Shown: in pieces, positions 1-9,802 of the stretch
Position numbering within the stretch: the stretch's first letter is position 1
Layout of the letters: each line of letters starts with the position of its first letter
NCBI RefSeq assembly: GCF_030581075.1
Contig: NZ_JAUQSW010000003.1
Location: 62,001 to 126,000, forward strand
From: Hymenobacter cheonanensis
GTDB taxonomy: Bacteria; Bacteroidota; Bacteroidia; Cytophagales; Hymenobacteraceae
Direction of reading: 5' to 3'
DNA: 64,000 nucleotides
The notes under the pieces: model-generated
The model's input: only the letters and a program-made list of their open reading frames with translations
Databases searched by the model: none
Told to the model about the DNA's origin: nothing
Program-made: the position numbers and the translations under genes

Positions 1-300
1 GTTAAATGTTTTATCGGGCAGCACCTTGCCGTTGGCCCAGTTCTGAAACTCGGGCGAGAGCACAATCTGCTCAATGTCGCGCGGCGAGTAGCCGGCCGCG
101 TACATGGCGCCCACCACGGCGCCCATGCTGTTGCCCACGATATAATCAATGGGAATGCCATTGGCTTCCAGCTGCTTGAGCACCCCTACGTGGGCCAGGC
201 CCTTGGCCCCGCCCCCGCTGAGCACCAGCCCCACGCGCTGCGCAAAAGCCGGCTGCCCTAACCCCAGCACCAGCAGTAGATAAAGTATTTTTTTAAGCAT
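1..300 (-). CDS. Patatin-like phospholipase, N-terminal part (cut by window edge)
   Basis: The gene reads leftwards from an ATG at 300 and runs off the window, so only the first 100 residues are visible. Residues 1-20 form a secretion signal (Leu-rich core ending AFA before Q21). The nucleotide-binding-like oxyanion loop GGGAKG is at residues 29-34 and the nucleophile elbow GNSMG at 56-60, with Ser58 as the likely catalytic serine. The aspartate of the Ser-Asp dyad would lie outside the window. The family hydrolyses acyl esters of lipids. Bacteroidota members are often large, with a C-terminal surface-antigen beta-barrel, but that part cannot be seen here. Periplasmic or outer-membrane location is inferred from the signal peptide. 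Confidence 0.88.
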   Translation of the reverse strand, partial: MLKKILYLLLVLGLGQPAFAQRVGLVLSGGGAKGLAHVGVLKQLEANGIPIDYIVGNSMGAVVGAMYAAGYSPRDIEQIVLSPEFQNWANGKVLPDKTFN

Positions 301-540
301 AAAAGTAGGTAAAGCAAATAGGGCCGCAAGGTAGGCCCCCTCATGTTTTGCCCCCTTACGCAAAGGCCTGGCGGCTGGCTGCCCTTGCCAGCAGCTGGGG
401 CACCGAGCTGGGCAACTAAATTCCATTTTTGTTTAACATTCTGATTACTAATGTTAAACAAGTGCAAAAACTTCTTCATCTTGGTGCAACCTTGCCGATT
501 TTTCCGCGTAGGTCAACTGTTCTACTTTTCTGGCCCCCTG

Positions 541-1026
541 ATGAAAACCCCTGCCCCCGACGCCGCAGCCAGTAGCACCCCGGTCCGCAAGCGTACAAAA
601 ACCCGCCCGGCTGCCCGCCGCCGCACCGACGAAAACACCTACACCGACCCCTCCCTGCGCGAGCGCCTGAAAACTGAGATTCGGGCCGCCGCCAAGGGTG
701 GCGCACCCGGCACCTGGAGCGCCCGCAAATCGCAGCTCCTTACGTTGGCTTACCAAAAAGGTGGCGGTGGCTACTTGCAGCGCCACCCCAACTCCAAGCA
801 AAAAAGCCTGCATACCTGGAACGGCCAGGACTGGCAAACGTCGGATGGAAAGCCTGCCCGCCGCGACTCCGGCATCACGCGCTACCTGCCCGCCAAGGCC
901 TGGGAAGAGCTGACCCCCGCCGAGCGCAAGGCCACCAACGCTAAAAAGCAGGCCGGCTCCAAGGCCGGCGAGCACGTGGTAGCCAACACGGCCGCCGCCA
1001 AGCGCGCCCGCAAGCAAGCCGAATAA
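541..1026 (+). CDS. DUF5872 domain protein, small basic protein
   Basis: A 161-residue protein from the ATG at 541; an in-frame ATG exists at 451, but its extra 30 residues are hydrophobic and unlike the rest. Residues 1-30 are a Lys/Arg/Pro/Ala-rich tail. The core (about 35-140) begins YTDPSLRERLK and carries the patterns PGTWSARKSQ, GGGGYLQ, KSLHTWNGQDWQT and RYLPAKAWEELTPAE, which I recognise as the DUF5872 pattern. The C-terminus is again Lys/Arg/Ala-rich. The biochemical function is unknown. High basic charge suggests nucleic-acid binding, but this is inference. It stands alone and is followed by a hairpin terminator. Confidence 0.8.
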   Translation: MKTPAPDAAASSTPVRKRTKTRPAARRRTDENTYTDPSLRERLKTEIRAAAKGGAPGTWSARKSQLLTLAYQKGGGGYLQRHPNSKQKSLHTWNGQDWQTSDGKPARRDSGITRYLPAKAWEELTPAERKATNAKKQAGSKAGEHVVANTAAAKRARKQAE

Positions 1027-1043
1027 AGCGTTGCCACTCAAGT

Positions 1044-1094
1044 AAAATGACTGCCTGAAGCGTGCCGCACAGGCACTACGCAGGCAGTCATTTT
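1044..1094 (+). terminator. Hairpin terminator after DUF5872 gene
   Basis: Perfect 14-bp inverted repeat (1044-1057 with 1081-1094) beginning AAAATGACTGCCTG, with a 23-base loop. The right arm ends in TTTT, as expected of an intrinsic terminator for the gene ending at 1026. Confidence 0.7.
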
Positions 1095-1140
1095 GCTGGC
1101 TAGCCGTATAGGTAAGCTTTGCGCCCTTACCCTACCCGGC

Positions 1141-1644
1141 ATGACTGACTTTCTGGTTGAACTATTAGGCCTTGATGCCAAGGCCGACACCATTACGGCT
1201 AGCCAGATATGCTGGCGCACGCTGGTAGTGTTTATCATTGCCCTGGTGCTGCTGCGCGTATCGGGCCGGCGCACGTTTGCCAGCAACAGCGGCCAGGAAA
1301 CGGTGGTCAAGTTTATGCTGGGTGCCATTCTGAGCCGCGCCATTGCCGGCGACTCACCATTTGGCGTCATCATTGCGGCGGCCGTGACGCTGGTGCTGCT
1401 GCACCGGCTGCTAGCCTATGCTACGTACTTTTTTCCGGCTTTTGGCCGCCTAATAAAAGGCGAGGCGTCGGTGCTGGCCGAAGGCGCGGCTATCAACCAC
1501 CACGAGCTGCGCCGGGCTAGCTTTTCGGAGGAAGCTCTGCAAGCCGCCGTGCGCGGGGCGGCCAACCTCGACGACTTGGCCCAGGCCAAAACCGTGCGCC
1601 TGGAGCACGATGGCACCGTGAGCGTGGTGAAGCAAGACAAGTAG
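1141..1644 (+). CDS. DUF421 (YetF-like) membrane protein
   Basis: A 167-residue inner-membrane protein from ATG 1141. An earlier possible start at 1093 lies inside the terminator hairpin and is rejected. Three hydrophobic segments are visible (about residues 20-40, 58-72 and 75-95). They are followed by a soluble C-terminal domain with the family signature: RLIKGEASVLAEGAAI, then an ELRRASFSEEALQAAVR stretch. The family's molecular function is not established; Bacillus YetF relatives are linked to spore or stress phenotypes. It is shorter than many DUF421 proteins (about 200-230 residues), mainly at the C-terminus. It converges on uvrB with only 14 bases between the stop codons. Confidence 0.85.
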   Translation: MTDFLVELLGLDAKADTITASQICWRTLVVFIIALVLLRVSGRRTFASNSGQETVVKFMLGAILSRAIAGDSPFGVIIAAAVTLVLLHRLLAYATYFFPAFGRLIKGEASVLAEGAAINHHELRRASFSEEALQAAVRGAANLDDLAQAKTVRLEHDGTVSVVKQDK

Positions 1645-1658
1645 GCTGGCCGCTGGCG

Positions 1659-3704
<2,046 letters not shown>

Positions 3705-3790
3705 GCAGAAACGGGCACAAATAAGCCAACCTCGTTAACCCCAAACTGCCGGGCGAGGTTTCTGCATTTCGCGAAAAGGCCAGCTTTTGC

Positions 3791-3949
3791 TCACCACCGC
3801 TGGCTAGCCAGCCGCATGGCCGGGGCGGGCGGGCGCAGCGCTACCCGGGCCGCGCCAGGGCGCGTACCCGCCCGCTGGCTGGCGTGGCGTGCTCCCACCA
3901 GCCACATTCCGGCTAGTGCTACTAATACCAGGCGTAACAGAAACGGCAT
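3791..3949 (-). CDS. Possible 52-residue small membrane protein
   Basis: An ATG at 3949 opens a 52-codon frame ending in TGA at 3791. Residues 3-19 are hydrophobic (FLLRLVLVALAGMWLVG), and the remainder is Arg/Ala/Pro-rich. It follows the anti-sigma/barrel gene by 46 bases on the same strand, so it could be the last gene of that operon. I recognise no family, and in GC-rich DNA a frame this short can arise by chance. Its only support is the N-terminal hydrophobic stretch and the gap it fills (3705-3995 otherwise holds nothing). Confidence 0.3.
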   Translation of the reverse strand: MPFLLRLVLVALAGMWLVGARHASQRAGTRPGAARVALRPPAPAMRLASQRW

Positions 3950-3995
3950 GTGGAAAGGGAAAAGGAAGAGAGAAATAAGATGCCATAGGCCAGGG

Positions 3996-5606
3996 CTACT
4001 GAATTTTGAACCCGCGTCCCAGCTCCATGCCGGCCTCTAAGCCAAAGCTATAGGGGCGCTGCTGACCCCAGAAATCCTGGCTAGGGTCGGCGTTGAGACT
4101 GAGGATGCCCAGCTCGGCTACCGGGCCGAAGTTAAGCGACCACTGGTGGCCGGCGGGCCGGTACTGCATACCCGCGCCGCCGCGCAGCCCGCCCGAGTAG
4201 GGGCGGTAGGGCGTGCTGCCCGATTGCAGGGTGTAGGTGCGCCCGGCTTCGGGCGTGCCGTCTACCTCGCTGCGCACATTGAGCAGGGCCGACACGAAAG
4301 CTCCCACCCGGCCATAAAATGAAAAGCCCGTTTTGGCGGGGTTGCCGTAGCGCAGCTCGGCGGGCACGCTCACCGAGCGGTAGCGGTAAGATGTGCGCTG
4401 CAAGCGGTGCTGGCTCGCCTGCGTGTAGTTGAGGTCGGCCACTTGCTCGCCCACAAACGCGACCGAGCTGGCCGAAGTGGCCGTGTTTTGGGCCACCTCC
4501 AGGCCCGTGCGCAGGCTCCAGCGGCCGTTGCCCAGGCGGCGGGTGGCCCACAGGCTCAGGCGCTGGCCCAGGCCGGGCCGTAGATTCTCGCGGTACTCGG
4601 CTGCTGCCGAGCGGGTGAGGCTAGCCGAGGTAAAGCCCAGCGCCAGGTTGTAGGCCGTCACCGGCTTAACCCAGTCGATGTTGGGCTGGTAGGCACTGGC
4701 CGAGTAGGCTAGCCCATACTGCCAGCGGCGCGCCAGCTCCAGGGGTGGGCCCGGGGCTACGGCCACCTCGGGCAGGCGCGGCGGCAGGCCAGCGGTTAAT
4801 GTAGCCAGGCTGGCCCGGCGCGTAGCCAGTGCCGCCTCCGAAGCCACGCTGCGTGCCTCTGCCAGGGCCAGGGTTTGGCTGGCGGCGGCAGTAGTGGCGG
4901 GTAATAATTCAGCCGGCGCCTCGTGCGCCGGCCGGCTGGCAGAGTGGCTGCTGGCACCCTGGCTGTCAGCTAATGTGGCCAGACGCGCAGCGCTTTCAGT
5001 GGCACTAGCCGGCTCACCCGCGGCCAGTGGCACACTGCCGAAGCCTACGCTGCTGCCCACGGGGCTAGTCTCGGCCTGCGCGTGGGAAGCGCGCTTTGCA
5101 TAGTAAAACGTAGCCGCAGGCTGCGCCGCCCGGGCATGAGCACGAGCGATAAGGGCCGAAGCCGAAAGAGTAGCAGTTTGGTCGATAGCAGAAGGGTTGG
5201 TGGAAGAAAGGGAACGAGTAGCGGTGGCCACGGCCGCAGCCGGGCTCAGGGGCGCCGTGGCTGGCGCAGCACCGCTGCCGGCTAGCTGCGCCGAGCGCGT
5301 GGTTGCCAGCTCTGGCTGGCCGCCAGGCTGCGTGGTGGCCTGGGCCAGCGTGCCGGCCGGGGCCGCGCCTTGCTGGCTGCGCCACCAGCCACCGCCGGCC
5401 AGCGAAGCCAGCAGCAGGCTGGCAGCCATAGCCCAGCGATACGCTACCAGCCGCCGCCGGTATTTTTCATTCTGCGCCAGCAGCAGGCGGTTGTCAACCT
5501 GCTCCCACACCTGGGCGCGCGGGGGCACGGCCGCCGCCTCGCTTTCCAGCAGGTGGTGGCGAAATAAGTCTTCAAGGCTGCCCTTGGGAGGGGTGGAGGG
5601 ATTCAT
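3996..5606 (-). CDS. Trans-envelope anti-sigma factor: cytoplasmic domain, TM helix, linker and outer-membrane barrel (Dma-like)
   Basis: A 536-residue protein with mixed compartments. Residues 1-55 are charged and cytoplasmic in character (LEDLFRHHLLESEA, then RAQVWEQVDNRL). Residues 58-76 form one transmembrane helix (WAMAASLLLASLAGG). Residues 80-285 are an Ala/Ser/Thr/Pro-rich, low-complexity linker. Residues 290-536 look like amphipathic beta strands of an outer-membrane barrel (repeated Y-x-G-x and aromatic alternation, ending GLEAGMELGRGFKIQ). The gene lies 18 bases after an ECF sigma factor gene. This architecture matches the dual membrane-spanning anti-sigma (Dma) proteins reported in Bacteroides thetaiotaomicron, in which one chain links the cytoplasm to the outer membrane. 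Sigma binding by residues 1-55 is inferred, and no zinc-site cysteines are present. Confidence 0.75.
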   Translation of the reverse strand: MNPSTPPKGSLEDLFRHHLLESEAAAVPPRAQVWEQVDNRLLLAQNEKYRRRLVAYRWAMAASLLLASLAGGGWWRSQQGAAPAGTLAQATTQPGGQPELATTRSAQLAGSGAAPATAPLSPAAAVATATRSLSSTNPSAIDQTATLSASALIARAHARAAQPAATFYYAKRASHAQAETSPVGSSVGFGSVPLAAGEPASATESAARLATLADSQGASSHSASRPAHEAPAELLPATTAAASQTLALAEARSVASEAALATRRASLATLTAGLPPRLPEVAVAPGPPLELARRWQYGLAYSASAYQPNIDWVKPVTAYNLALGFTSASLTRSAAAEYRENLRPGLGQRLSLWATRRLGNGRWSLRTGLEVAQNTATSASSVAFVGEQVADLNYTQASQHRLQRTSYRYRSVSVPAELRYGNPAKTGFSFYGRVGAFVSALLNVRSEVDGTPEAGRTYTLQSGSTPYRPYSGGLRGGAGMQYRPAGHQWSLNFGPVAELGILSLNADPSQDFWGQQRPYSFGLEAGMELGRGFKIQ

Positions 5607-5624
5607 AATCTACTGACTGATAAT

Positions 5625-6218
5625 TTACTTGGCAGGCGGCTGGAGGCGGGCTAGCTTGTTTTGCAGCACTACGCGCGCCCGCGAATATTGTGACTTGCTG
5701 GTGCCTTCCGAAATCTCCAGCATCTCGCCGATTTCTTTGTGCGTGTAGCCTTCAATAGCATAGAGGTTGAACACCAGCCGGTAGCGCGGGGCTAGCTCCT
5801 GCACTACGGCCAGCAGCTCGCTGTAGGCATAATTGCTGAAGGTAAATTCTTCGCTGGCCAGCGTTTCGGGGTAGTCGCCGTCGCTCACGGCTACCAGGGG
5901 CGCGTTGCGGCGGTGCTGGCGCAGGGCCGCATTCACCATAATGCGCCGAATCCAGAACTCCAGCGGGCACTCGCGCCGGAAGCCTGCCAGGGTCCGGAAC
6001 ACCGTCACGAAGCCTTCCTGCAACACGTCTTCGGCCTCAAAGGTGGTTTGGGCATAGCGCAGGCACACGGCCATCATACGGGCCGAGTAGCGCTCGTAGA
6101 GTTGCTTTTGGGCGGTTTGCAGGCCCTGCAGGCAGCCGTCTATCAGCTCTTCTTCGCTGAGGGCGGCGGCGGGGGTGGGGCGGCTCGCCGTGAGCTTTGT
6201 AGCAGTGGGCTTAGCCAT
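5625..6218 (-). CDS. ECF-type RNA polymerase sigma factor
   Basis: A 197-residue sigma-70 family factor. Region 2 shows AEDVLQEGFVTVFRTL and FWIRRIMVNAALRQHRR. Region 4 shows LAPRYRLVFNLYAIEGYTHKEIGE followed by the DNA-binding helix of the -35 reader. I place the start at ATG 6218 (MAKPTATK), which gives a normal ECF length. The frame stays open to 6398, but those 60 extra residues are Pro/Gly/Trp-rich and unlike a sigma N-terminus. The gene precedes the membrane anti-sigma fusion by 18 bases, a standard sigma/anti-sigma cassette. It probably directs transcription of envelope genes and its own operon (inference). Confidence 0.9.
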   Translation of the reverse strand: MAKPTATKLTASRPTPAAALSEEELIDGCLQGLQTAQKQLYERYSARMMAVCLRYAQTTFEAEDVLQEGFVTVFRTLAGFRRECPLEFWIRRIMVNAALRQHRRNAPLVAVSDGDYPETLASEEFTFSNYAYSELLAVVQELAPRYRLVFNLYAIEGYTHKEIGEMLEISEGTSKSQYSRARVVLQNKLARLQPPAK

Positions 6219-6576
6219 ACCAAGGGCCAACGCGGGCCAGGCCAGCGCGCTCATGAGCAAAACCGGGCAAAGCCGGTGTGAAAAAGTTGGAACATAGCGC
6301 TGCGAACTGCGAACGAAAGATACGCCCCCGGGCCAGGGACTACACGGCCTGCTTACTCGTCTGCCCTGAAGAAGCCCTGGCCCGCCAAACCGTTGCACCG
6401 CGCCCCGTAAGAATTCTTAGCCCAAAAATATTTTGCTGATAATGTGTTCGTTATAGAATAAGTAATTAGCCCCAAGCAACAAGGTTCAAGTAATTGATGT
6501 ATGTACATTAATTACTTGCAACGGCAACTTCTCCTGCCGCTAGCCAGTAGGTTAACTTTCACTTTCCCCGAAGCCC
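6219..6576. other. Divergent intergenic region between sigma factor gene and wrbA
   Basis: 358 bases between the two chosen start codons. The left part (6219-6398) is open in the sigma frame and may be untranslated leader. The right part is AT-rich and contains the wrbA operator candidate. No complete TTG-N19-21-TAnnTTTG promoter was found in it; TAACTTTC at 6555 is the closest -7 candidate for wrbA. Confidence 0.5.
6488..6517. promoter_or_regulatory. Palindromic operator candidate upstream of wrbA
   Basis: Arms AAGTAATTGATGTA (6488-6501) and TACATTAATTACTT (6504-6517) pair over 14 positions with one mismatch around a 2-base centre. A further half-site AAGTAATTA lies at 6460-6468, exactly 28 bases upstream of the first arm. 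The AT-rich palindrome stands out in a GC-rich genome and sits 60 bases before the wrbA start, as expected of a site for a dimeric repressor. The regulator is unknown; HxlR or MarR quinone/redox sensors are plausible by analogy. Confidence 0.6.
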
Positions 6577-7191
6577 ATGAAAACCCTTGTGCTGTTTTAC
6601 TCCACCTATGGCCACGTGTGGCAGCTGGCCGAGGCCATTGCCGAAGGTGCCCGCGAAATAGCCGGCAACGAAGTGGTAGTGAAGCGCGTGCCCGAAACGC
6701 TGCCCCAGGAAGTTCTGGACAAAACTGGTGCCACCGGCGCGCAAAAAGCCTTTGCGCATCTGCCCATCGCCACGCCCGACGAGCTTACGCAGTACGACGC
6801 CATTCTCTTCGGCACGCCCACGCGCTACGGCAACCTCTGCGGCCAGATGCAGGCTTTTATGGATAGCACCGGCGGCCTGTGGGCAAAAGGTGCCCTGGTG
6901 GGCAAGGTGGGCGGCGCCTTCGTGAGCACCGCCACCCAGCACGGCGGCCAGGAAACCACCCTGCGCGCTTTCCACACCGAGCTGCTGCACCACGGCTTCG
7001 TTATTGTGGGCCTGCCCTATGCCTGGCAGGGCCAGATGGGCCACGAAGAGGTAACGGGCGGCACGCCCTACGGCGCCAGCACCGTGGCCGGCGGCCAGGG
7101 CGAGCGCCAGCCCAGCCCCAACGAGCTGGAAGGTGCCCGCTTCCAGGGCCGCCACACCGCCGAGATTGCACGCAAGCTGGCGGCTGAATAG
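6577..7191 (+). CDS. wrbA: NAD(P)H:quinone oxidoreductase WrbA
   Basis: A 204-residue flavodoxin-fold FMN enzyme that reduces quinones by two electrons, avoiding semiquinone radicals. The phosphate loop [18 protein letters not shown] is at residues 8-25, and the WrbA signature [13 protein letters not shown] is near 87-99. The insert with [12 protein letters not shown] and the C-terminal [10 protein letters not shown] also match the family. The gene is monocistronic, between an upstream palindromic operator candidate and a strong terminator at 7223-7264. This suggests independent, probably quinone- or redox-responsive control (inference). Confidence 0.97.
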   Translation: MKTLVLFYSTYGHVWQLAEAIAEGAREIAGNEVVVKRVPETLPQEVLDKTGATGAQKAFAHLPIATPDELTQYDAILFGTPTRYGNLCGQMQAFMDSTGGLWAKGALVGKVGGAFVSTATQHGGQETTLRAFHTELLHHGFVIVGLPYAWQGQMGHEEVTGGTPYGASTVAGGQGERQPSPNELEGARFQGRHTAEIARKLAAE

Positions 7192-7222
7192 GCCCACGGC
7201 CTTTCCCGGCCCGAATAAAAGC

Positions 7223-7264
7223 AAAAGCCCCGTGATGCTGATTTGTCAGCGCCACGGGGCTTTT
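7223..7264. terminator. Bidirectional terminator between wrbA and aroE
   Basis: Perfect 12-bp stem AAAAGCCCCGTG (7223-7234) with its complement at 7253-7264. A-tract and T-tract flanks suit termination in both directions between these convergent genes. Confidence 0.85.
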
Positions 7265-7281
7265 GATTGCCAAGCCAGGGG

Positions 7282-8025
7282 CTAGCGGGCGTTCCAGATA
7301 GCCCAGGCGGCTTCGGCCTGCAGCTCCAGCATCTCGAAGCCGTTTTGGGTGTGGGCCCCGGCCGCGTGGCCGCGCTGCAAAAACAAGGTTTCGCGCGGGT
7401 TGTAAATGAGGTCAAACAAGTAATGCGCCGGTGTGAGGGCCGCGTAGGGTAGGGGCGGGCACTCCTCAACCGCCGGGTAGGTACCTAGCGGCGTAGTATT
7501 GATAATGAGCGAGTGCGCGGCCAGCAGCTCCGGCGTTAGCTCGGCGTAGGTGAGGCCCGCGCCCAGCGCATCGCGCGATACGAGCCAGTGCGGAATATTC
7601 AGCTCGCGTAGCGCCACGGCTACGGCCTTGGCGGCGCCGCCGGTGCCTAGCACAAGAGCCCGGCGATTGGGCACCGAAGCGGGGTAAAACTTCCGTAGCG
7701 ACTCCCGGAAGCCGAGGTAGTCGGTGTTATGCCCCACCAGGCTGCCGTCGGCCAAAAACTCAATAACGTTGACGGCGCCCACCAACGCCGCCGAGGGCGC
7801 CACCCGCGTTAGATAAGGCCAGATTTTTTCCTTATACGGAATAGTGACGTTGAGGCCGGCCAGGTCGGGGTGGCGGGCCAACAGCTGCGGCAGCTCGCTG
7901 GCTTCCGCCAACTCAAACAGCTCGTAGCGGCAATCGGCGAGGCCGAGGCGGTCAAATTTCTGGCTGAAGTAAGTCTGGGAAAACGAATGAGCCAGCGAGC
8001 GGCCCAACAGCCCAAAGGTGCGCAT
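7282..8025 (-). CDS. aroE: Shikimate dehydrogenase
   Basis: A 247-residue cytoplasmic enzyme that reduces 3-dehydroshikimate to shikimate with NADPH in aromatic amino-acid synthesis. The substrate-binding serines are in GRSLAHSFSQ (residues 7-16). The catalytic Lys is in NVTIPYKEKI and the Asp in NTDYLGF. The nucleotide-binding glycine loop GTGGAAKAV follows. I chose ATG 8025 rather than an in-frame upstream start at 8064, because the family begins just before the GLLGRSLAHS motif. It lies 75 bases after the DedA gene on the same strand and may share its transcript. Confidence 0.95.
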   Translation of the reverse strand: MRTFGLLGRSLAHSFSQTYFSQKFDRLGLADCRYELFELAEASELPQLLARHPDLAGLNVTIPYKEKIWPYLTRVAPSAALVGAVNVIEFLADGSLVGHNTDYLGFRESLRKFYPASVPNRRALVLGTGGAAKAVAVALRELNIPHWLVSRDALGAGLTYAELTPELLAAHSLIINTTPLGTYPAVEECPPLPYAALTPAHYLFDLIYNPRETLFLQRGHAAGAHTQNGFEMLELQAEAAWAIWNAR

Positions 8026-8100
8026 AAGCAGGAAGTTAAAAGTGTGGCCCTGGCGCCAGCGCATCCTTTCGGCTAGCCTGAAATACTGAAAACAGCTGCC

Positions 8101-8766
8101 TTATGCAGCCTGGCCCTGCAGCTTGCCTTTGATAAACTGGATGGCTGGCGGCAAAATGGAAAACAGCACGATACCGTAAATAACGAGCGTAAAGTTGTTT
8201 TTTACCCACGGAATGGAGCCCAGAAAGTAGCCCGCGCACGTAAGCGATACCACCCACAACACAGCCCCGGCAATGCTGTATGAGGCAAAGAACTTGTACT
8301 TCATGGTGCCGACGCCCGCCACAAACGGCGCAAACGTGCGCACAATCGGAATAAAGCGCGCCATAATGATGGTTTTGCCGCCGTGCTTGGCATAGTAAGC
8401 CTGGGTCTGCTCCAGGTACTTGCGCTTTAGAAAGCGAAAATCTTCCCGAAATACCCGCGGGCCCAAGTAGTCGCCGATGGCATAGTTGAGGTTATCGCCA
8501 ATAAAAGCGGCGGCAATGAGCAGCGGCACCAGATACAAAATATTCAGAAGTGGCTGGCCGGTTTCGGGGCTGGGCTGGGCTGCCAGGGTGCCGGCCACGA
8601 AAAGCAGCGAGTCGCCGGGCAGGAAGGGAAAAACAATAACCCCGGTTTCGGTGAAAATAATGATGAACAAAATAAGATAAGTCAGGCTGCCGTATTCGTG
8701 CACTACACTCACGAGCGTCTTATCAAGATGCAAAATCAGGTCGAAAAAATGCTTGAGAAGCTCCAT
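8101..8766 (-). CDS. DedA family membrane protein
   Basis: A 221-residue multi-pass inner-membrane protein from ATG 8766 (MELLKHFF); an upstream in-frame start at 8790 adds only eight residues. Family marks are the re-entrant-loop motif FPFLPGDSLLFVAG near residues 45-58, the GDNLNYAIGDYLG segment, and the RFIPIVRTFAPFVAGVGTM motif near 135-153. DedA proteins are needed for membrane-potential maintenance, and several act as undecaprenyl-phosphate or phospholipid flippases/scramblases. The substrate here is unknown. It is followed by aroE. Confidence 0.93.
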   Translation of the reverse strand: MELLKHFFDLILHLDKTLVSVVHEYGSLTYLILFIIIFTETGVIVFPFLPGDSLLFVAGTLAAQPSPETGQPLLNILYLVPLLIAAAFIGDNLNYAIGDYLGPRVFREDFRFLKRKYLEQTQAYYAKHGGKTIIMARFIPIVRTFAPFVAGVGTMKYKFFASYSIAGAVLWVVSLTCAGYFLGSIPWVKNNFTLVIYGIVLFSILPPAIQFIKGKLQGQAA

Positions 8767-8878
8767 GCGTAAAAAGGGTTGAGCCGGCAAAGAACGGCAG
8801 GCTGGTACGAAGATTGAAGGCGCTACCCAACGCGGGCAAGGCCACTCGCGTTATAAGGCTGCAAAAAACCTACGCGTT

Positions 8879-9802
8879 ATGATTGTGTACAAAGGAGGTG
8901 ACTGGTGGCAGGCGCTCCGGCACTTTCACACCTCCATTGTTATTCGCCAGCTGCTGGTGCGGGTGAGCCTGGTGGGCGTATACGGCGGTGCCATTGCCAT
9001 TTGGGGGCTCGAATTTCATCATCACATGCTGAATATCAGCCGGGAGTACTTCTCCTTTCTTGGTATTCTGCTCAGCCTGCTGCTGGTCTTCAGGACCAAC
9101 ACGGCCTACGACCGCTACTACGAAGGCCGCCGGGTGTGGGGCGAGCTGGTATCGCAGTGCCGGGGCCTGGCCATCGAGTTCAATGCCGTGCTGCCGCGCG
9201 ATGCGATGGCTAGCCGGCGTTATTTCGCGGCCCTCATCTCCAATTTCCCCTTTGCCCTCAAAGGCTCGTTGCGGGGAGAAATGAAATTTGAGCAGATGGA
9301 GTCGACGCCCGATATTATGGAGCGACTGCGCACGGCCGAGAACGTAGCCACTACGCTCATTGCCGTGTTGCAGGAAAGCGTGGAGCAGCTGCGGCAAGTT
9401 GAAATTATTCGGGATACCCACCTGCTCACCTTTAAGCCGCATTTTTTAAATATGATGTCGGTGAGTGGCACCTGCGAGCGCATTAAAGCCACACCAATCC
9501 CTTTTTCTTACACTTTTTTCATAAAAGCGTACATTCTGACATTCATTGGTGTAATGCCGTTCGTACTTTTGTCTACCTCCGGGTACTTTATGATTCCTAT
9601 TACTATGTTCGGGGCCTATGCGCTGCTAGGCCTGGAAATGATAGGGGAAGAAATAGAGAATCCTTTTGGGCTGGACTCTAACGATTTGCCTATTACGCAG
9701 CTTTCCAATCGCATCCGCGTCAGTGTTCACGACGTGCTACAAGTCGAGCTTTCGGATAGAAAGAAAGCTTTGGCTACTCCACCGTATAGTGTGGTTCATT
9801 AA
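8879..9802 (+). CDS. Bestrophin family ion channel
   Basis: A 307-residue protein of the bestrophin/UPF0187 family, which forms pentameric anion or cation channels in the inner membrane. Recognisable blocks are the N-terminal GDWWQALRHFHTS, the pore-helix region LGILLSLLLVFRTNTAYDRYYEGRR (residues about 60-84), and the C-terminal EMIGEEIENPFGLDSNDLPI (about 260-279), which corresponds to the acidic cluster of family members. Length fits bacterial members. Codons 5-8 contain AAGGAGGTGA (8892-8901), a full anti-Shine-Dalgarno complement lying inside the coding sequence. It is divergent from the dedA gene and monocistronic. Confidence 0.93.
   Translation: MIVYKGGDWWQALRHFHTSIVIRQLLVRVSLVGVYGGAIAIWGLEFHHHMLNISREYFSFLGILLSLLLVFRTNTAYDRYYEGRRVWGELVSQCRGLAIEFNAVLPRDAMASRRYFAALISNFPFALKGSLRGEMKFEQMESTPDIMERLRTAENVATTLIAVLQESVEQLRQVEIIRDTHLLTFKPHFLNMMSVSGTCERIKATPIPFSYTFFIKAYILTFIGVMPFVLLSTSGYFMIPITMFGAYALLGLEMIGEEIENPFGLDSNDLPITQLSNRIRVSVHDVLQVELSDRKKALATPPYSVVH

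Noticed and set aside
258..479. Short minus-strand frame of 73 residues before the patatin gene
   Set aside because: It overlaps the start of the patatin gene in another frame on the same strand and has no recognisable features.
454..1041. 195-codon antisense frame over the DUF5872 gene
   Set aside because: Gly/Ala-rich low-complexity translation without any motif; the sense frame has a recognised domain.
6219..6398. 60-residue N-terminal extension of the ECF sigma factor
   Set aside because: Pro/Gly/Trp-rich composition unlike sigma factors. The ATG at 6218 gives the normal length.
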